Shown here: piece after piece, positions 60,445 to 64,000 of the stretch
How the letters are laid out: every line of letters begins with the position of its first letter
Numbering within the stretch: position 1 is the first letter of the stretch
Origin: CAKRJP01 sp963634745
Lineage (GTDB): Bacteria; Bacillota; Clostridia; Lachnospirales; Lachnospiraceae
Length of the DNA: 64,000 bases
Assembly (NCBI GenBank): GCA_963634745.1
Contig: CAVHCX010000001.1
Span: 62,001 to 126,000, forward strand
Direction of reading: 5' to 3'
Made by a program: the position numbers and the translations under genes
The notes under the pieces: generated by a model
What the model was told of the DNA's origin: nothing
What the model saw: the letters and a program-made list of their open reading frames with translations, nothing else
The model's database searches: none

Positions 60445-61664
60445 TTTGCTACATCCTTTCCTGCCAGATATCCGCTTGCAAAGGCCCACTGAAGATTATA
60501 GCCACCACAGATTCCGTCTACATCCAAAAGCTCTCCGGTAAGATAGAGTTTTTTTATATATTTGGACTCCAAGTTCGCAGGGGAAACTTCGGATGTAAGA
60601 ACTCCTCCGGCACAAACCTGGGCCCTTGAAAATCCCATGCTATCTTCTATGAGAAATTCTTGGCTCTTTATGGCAACTATCAACTTCTCCCACTGGGCTT
60701 CCTTTAAGTCTTGGATAGCAATTCCTCCGGGCAAGTGCGATTTTTTTAAAAATTCCGTTACTAATTTTCCATTAAAAATTCCTGTTAAGAAAAGAGAAAG
60801 TGATTGATCCTTGCCGCTACTTTTTTGCTCAAGGATCCATGTATAAAGATCTTCACGGCTTAATTCCGGAAGAAAGTCTACCCTTACCTTTACAGGAAGA
60901 CCTTCATAAAGGGCTTTTGTCACATACCTGCTGATCTGAAAAATAGGAATACCGGAAAGACCATAGGCGGTTATTTGTAATTCTCCTGTATCACTGGCCA
61001 CGGGATTCTCCTTAATAATGGCAGTTACCTTGGCCTGAGCTCTAACGCCGGAAGCCTTCTTAAAGGGGAAATTTTTCACCTTTAGGGGAACTAAGGCGGG
61101 AACTACAGGAGACAAGTGATGGCCAAAGGCTTTTGCAAAATCATAACCGGATCCATCAGACCCAAGCTCTGCCTGGGCCTTTCCGCCGCAGGCTAAGATC
61201 AGGGCATCTGCTTTTAAAAGTTCTTTTTCTGTATGAATCTCAAACAGATTATTTCTATGTTCCACATTTAATACGCGGGTTCCGGTTTTTATGATTACAT
61301 TTTGTTTTTTTAGTTCCTCAACCAAAAGATTTACAAGAGTTTGGGCCTGATCAGATCTAGGATAAATATATCCATCTCTGGATTTGGTCATAAGGCCTAA
61401 TTCAGCAAAAAACCGAAGGGTGGCTTTTTCGTCAAATTTCTCAAGAATTTGGGAGACAAAGCCATCCTGGTCACTTCTGAAAAACGACACCTTCATATTC
61501 TCATTGGTAAGATTACAACGCCCATTTCCTGTGGCTAATAGCTTTTTCCCTAAAGCATCCTTTTGCTCTATAATATAAACCTTTGCTTCTTGACTTGTTC
61601 TGGCTGCCTGTATAGCGGCCACCATTCCGGAGGCTCCGCCTCCAAGGATCACAATTCTTTTCAT
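60441..61664 (-). CDS. BaiN/RdsA (HI0933-like) NAD(P)/FAD-dependent oxidoreductase
   Basis: Flavoprotein of 407 residues: N-terminal FAD motif IVILGGGASGMVAAIQAA, KLLATGNGRCNLTNENM near 51, ALILACGGKAQAELGSDGSGYDFA, and the C-terminal GELLDVDGICGGYNLQWAFASGYLAG. Relatives in gut Clostridia act on bile-acid intermediates (BaiN), but the family is broad and substrate cannot be inferred. The gene overlaps the next flavoprotein gene by an ATGA junction and follows ynbB by 25 bases. Confidence 0.88.
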   Translation of the reverse strand: MKRIVILGGGASGMVAAIQAARTSQEAKVYIIEQKDALGKKLLATGNGRCNLTNENMKVSFFRSDQDGFVSQILEKFDEKATLRFFAELGLMTKSRDGYIYPRSDQAQTLVNLLVEELKKQNVIIKTGTRVLNVEHRNNLFEIHTEKELLKADALILACGGKAQAELGSDGSGYDFAKAFGHHLSPVVPALVPLKVKNFPFKKASGVRAQAKVTAIIKENPVASDTGELQITAYGLSGIPIFQISRYVTKALYEGLPVKVRVDFLPELSREDLYTWILEQKSSGKDQSLSLFLTGIFNGKLVTEFLKKSHLPGGIAIQDLKEAQWEKLIVAIKSQEFLIEDSMGFSRAQVCAGGVLTSEVSPANLESKYIKKLYLTGELLDVDGICGGYNLQWAFASGYLAGKDVAK

Positions 61665-61689
61665 AAGTCTCTCTTTTATCTAAACATAT

Positions 61690-62988
61690 CTACACAAATA
61701 ATTGTTCTTCTTTGATAACGCTGTCACGGATCAAATATTCCAGAGACATCAAGATTCCAAGCTTTGCATGAGGAGCCGTGAGTCCCCCCTGGAAGTAAAC
61801 CGCATAGGGTTCCTTAATCGGACCATCCGCGCTCAACTCAATGGAGGATCCCTGAACAAAGGCTCCTGCTGCCATAATGACATTGCTGTCATAGCCCGGC
61901 ATTGGCCATGGCTCCGGCGTTACATAGGAATCTACCGGTGCTGCTGCCTGAATTCCCTTACAGAAGGCAATGACTCCCTCCGGCTTTCCAAATTCCACAG
62001 CCTGGATAATATCATGTCGGCTCTCTGAACCGTTAGGAACCACAGGATATCCTAGTTTCTCATAAATATTTGCGGCAAAAATAGCTCCCTTTAAGGCAGA
62101 GGCTACTACCGTAGGGGCCAGGAAAAGGCCCTGATAGAAGGACCGCATGACATCTAGGGAGGCTCCCACTTCTCTTCCCAGTCCCGGAGAGGTTAGGCGG
62201 TAGCCACAATTTTCAATCAGGTCTTCTCTTCCGGTGATATAACCTCCGATTGGGGCAAGGCCACCTCCCGGATTCTTAATAAGAGATCCAACAACCATAT
62301 CAGCACCCACATCGCTGGGCTCTAGCTCTTCTACAAACTCTCCGTAGCAATTGTCTACCATACAAATAATATCCGGACGCAAGGATTTCACAAAGGAAAT
62401 GGCCTTACCAATCTGGGCAACAGAAAAGCTTGGTCTGGTCTGATAGCCCTTAGAGCGCTGAATGGTCACAAGCTTGGTCTTCTCTGATAAGGTATTTTTA
62501 ATTCCTTCGAAATCAAAAGACCCATCCGGCAGAAGATCTACCTGCTTATAGCTAATTCCATATTCTGCTAAAGAACCATTGGATGGCCGGATTCCGATCA
62601 CTTCCTCTAAGGTATCATAGGGTTTTCCTGCTACAGACACCAATTCATCCCCCGGTCTTAGATTAGCTGCAAGGGCCAAAGCAAGGGCATGGGTTCCGCA
62701 GGTGATCTGAGGGCGCACCAGGGCTGCTTCCGTATGAAAAATAGAAGCATATACTTTCTCCAAAGTATCTCTTCCATGATCGTCATAGCCATATCCACTG
62801 ACATAATTAAAGCAGGAAACATTTACACGATTCTCCTGCATGGCATGGATGACCTTGAGCTGGTTATACTCCGCCATTTGGTCAATTGCGTCAAAGCGGT
62901 CCTTTAAGGATGCTTCTATTTGATTTCCAAAGTCAAGTACCGATCTTCGGATTCCGATTTGTCTATAAATATTATGCATATCCGGCAT
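61690..62988 (-). CDS. ynbB: YnbB-like PLP enzyme (methionine gamma-lyase family)
   Basis: The 432-residue protein belongs to the YnbB/aluminium-resistance family of PLP enzymes. The Schiff-base lysine lies in VVGSLIKNPGGGLAPIGGYI near 236, and other family segments are FNYVSGYGYDDHGRDTLEK and ICMVDNCYGEFVEE. The true start is ATG 62988: an AGGAG lies 8 bases before it, downstream of the ATG at 63006. It follows the miaA region as in B. subtilis, where hfq lies between. Substrate unknown. Confidence 0.9.
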   Translation of the reverse strand: MPDMHNIYRQIGIRRSVLDFGNQIEASLKDRFDAIDQMAEYNQLKVIHAMQENRVNVSCFNYVSGYGYDDHGRDTLEKVYASIFHTEAALVRPQITCGTHALALALAANLRPGDELVSVAGKPYDTLEEVIGIRPSNGSLAEYGISYKQVDLLPDGSFDFEGIKNTLSEKTKLVTIQRSKGYQTRPSFSVAQIGKAISFVKSLRPDIICMVDNCYGEFVEELEPSDVGADMVVGSLIKNPGGGLAPIGGYITGREDLIENCGYRLTSPGLGREVGASLDVMRSFYQGLFLAPTVVASALKGAIFAANIYEKLGYPVVPNGSESRHDIIQAVEFGKPEGVIAFCKGIQAAAPVDSYVTPEPWPMPGYDSNVIMAAGAFVQGSSIELSADGPIKEPYAVYFQGGLTAPHAKLGILMSLEYLIRDSVIKEEQLFV

Positions 62989-63012
62989 ATCATTATCTCC
63001 TAACATATTTTT

Positions 63013-63306
63013 TTACAAGGCTTCCATAATCTTAGTCTTTACAATGGCACACTTTGCGTCAAATTCCGGATTTAGGGAAGGGATTTCCAAAATAATATCA
63101 GAAGCCGCCCTATAATGCTTTAAATCATATAAAAGGGAGGCCCTGTTTAGGTCATAAAGAGCTCTCTCCCCCTGCGTTTTTACAAGGGATTCTAGCTTTA
63201 ACAGTTCCCTGTAAGTAGCTCTTGTATCCATACTGGTCTCATAAACTTCCATCAATGTATTGAGTCGTTTTACAAATTTTGAACCTCGTCTGAATCCTAC
63301 AAGCAT
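63013..63306 (-). CDS. Small protein of unknown function between miaA and ynbB
   Basis: Not recognised. The 97-residue protein is basic at the start (FRRGSKFVKRLNTL), largely alpha-helical and without membrane segments. The middle (ALYDLNRASLLYDLKHYRAASDIILEI) resembles a TPR-like helical hairpin. It overlaps the miaA stop by 10 bases with GGAGGG in the SD position, so it is translated from the miaA transcript. It occupies the slot where hfq often lies. Confidence 0.7.
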   Translation of the reverse strand: MLVGFRRGSKFVKRLNTLMEVYETSMDTRATYRELLKLESLVKTQGERALYDLNRASLLYDLKHYRAASDIILEIPSLNPEFDAKCAIVKTKIMEAL

Positions 63307-64000
63307 CTTAAGCCCTCCGTCTTCCTAATCATATCCTCTATAAGTGCCTCTTCGGTCTGATAGTTTTCTTTATTTAGCCAAATCACCTGCCGTTCCCTTC
63401 GAAACCAGGTAAGCTGGCGCTTGGCAAAATGTCTGGTGTCTCTCTTTATTTTATAAATAGCCTCTTTCAAGCTAGTGTCCCCATCAAGATATTCTAAGAT
63501 TTCCTTGTATCCTAACCCCTGCATGGAGACCATGTCTTTTTTACAGCCCATTTCTCTTAGGCCTTTTACTTCCTCCACCAAACCCTTTTCTATCATAAGA
63601 TCAACTCTTTGATCAATTCGATTGTATAACCTTTGCCTGTCATCTGTCAGCACAAAATATTGAAAATCATAAGGAGATTCCTTGGCTTTTTCTGTTTCAT
63701 TATGTTCTGAAATAGGCTTGCCCGTCTGTTCAAAAAATTCCAAGGCCCGGATCACTCGCTTTTTATTGTTGGCATGGATTAATTCTGCCGACTTTGGATC
63801 CACCTTTCTCAGGCGTTCGTGAAGGGCCGCTGTCCCCTCTTGATCTGCAAAGGCTTCCAGCTTTCGCCGGATGCTTGTATCCTCATCCTTATTGGTAAAA
63901 TCAATATCGTAGACCAGGGCCTGGATATAAAATCCGGTACCTCCGACAAGAATCGGAATATGACCGTGACTGTAAATTTCTTCCATGGCACTTTTGGCCA
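63297..64000 (-). CDS. miaA: tRNA dimethylallyltransferase, partial (5' end outside window)
   Basis: Adds a dimethylallyl group to A37 of UNN-decoding tRNAs. The visible 234 codons run from the window edge to the stop: PILVGGTGFYIQALVYDIDF, then ANNKKRVIRALEFFEQTGKP, SMQGLGYKEILEYLDG and RDTRHFAKRQLTWFRRE, all MiaA motifs. The reading frame stays open to the last base, so the P-loop and start are beyond the window. The apparent ATG at 63986 is internal. Confidence 0.95.
   Translation of the reverse strand, partial: AKSAMEEIYSHGHIPILVGGTGFYIQALVYDIDFTNKDEDTSIRRKLEAFADQEGTAALHERLRKVDPKSAELIHANNKKRVIRALEFFEQTGKPISEHNETEKAKESPYDFQYFVLTDDRQRLYNRIDQRVDLMIEKGLVEEVKGLREMGCKKDMVSMQGLGYKEILEYLDGDTSLKEAIYKIKRDTRHFAKRQLTWFRRERQVIWLNKENYQTEEALIEDMIRKTEGLRCL

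Overview
The window looks like chromosomal backbone from an anaerobic Lachnospiraceae-type Clostridium relative. Pointers are a pyruvate formate-lyase pair, a long (about 390 aa) PRPP synthetase, an L21 leader with the rplU-prp-rpmA-obgE block, a TIGR03960/TIGR03936 radical-SAM pair, a GGGtGRT/NifU-like gene pair and an mreBCD-PBP2-rodA-mgsA elongation cluster. Genes are densely packed, most have clear Shine-Dalgarno sequences, and many intergenic gaps hold recognisable -35/-10 promoters and intrinsic terminators. I see no prophage, insertion sequence, CRISPR array, tRNA or 16S/23S/5S rRNA gene. The only stretch over 300 bases without a protein gene holds the RNase P RNA.

Layout: 1-10.2 kb (+) has pflB-pflA, then leuB-ilvD-ilvB-serC-serA (branched-chain amino acid and serine synthesis in one run). 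A shared terminator separates these from prs (-). From 11.7 to 17.5 kb (+) come der-plsY-gpsA, an iron alcohol dehydrogenase, an orphan Mog/MoaB-like protein, rnhA and rnpB. From 17.5 to 19.5 kb (-) is nitroreductase-pyrB-pyrI. pheA and a DUF815 ATPase (+) converge on rqcH (-). From 24.2 to 42.1 kb (+) are yicC-gmk-rpoZ-rimO-pgsA, an acidic membrane protein, the GGGtGRT pair, a sodium-coupled transporter, a nitroreductase, the radical-SAM pair, ybaK, lysC, rplU-prp-rpmA, obgE-yhbY-nadD-yqeK-rsfS. At 42.1-44.5 kb, lexA and a YneA-like division inhibitor diverge from a region with five LexA-box-like sites, followed by a Xer-type recombinase. From 44.6 kb to the end everything is on the minus strand: a cytidylate-kinase-like gene, rluD, lspA, sepF, yggS, an HlyD-like protein, dacA, mgsA, rodA, PBP2, mreDCB, radC, a DUF4321 protein, two FAD oxidoreductases, ynbB, a small unknown gene and a partial miaA.

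How they work together: the left end covers fermentation and amino-acid synthesis. The middle covers ribosome, GTPase, nucleotide and translation quality-control functions. The right third is a cell-envelope block in which elongation (mreBCD/PBP2/rodA/dacA), division (sepF, YneA) and SOS control (lexA) lie close together. The best candidate for an undescribed system is the NifU-like/GGGtGRT pair at 29.1-30.9 kb: two genes with highly-expressed codon usage, a strong terminator and no known function that I am aware of. Second-tier candidates are the HlyD-like protein in the sepF cluster and the large insertion inside PBP2.

All calls rest on reading the translated proteins and the DNA by eye. 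No database search was run, so family names are recognition-based, and promoter and terminator calls are sequence matches, not measurements.
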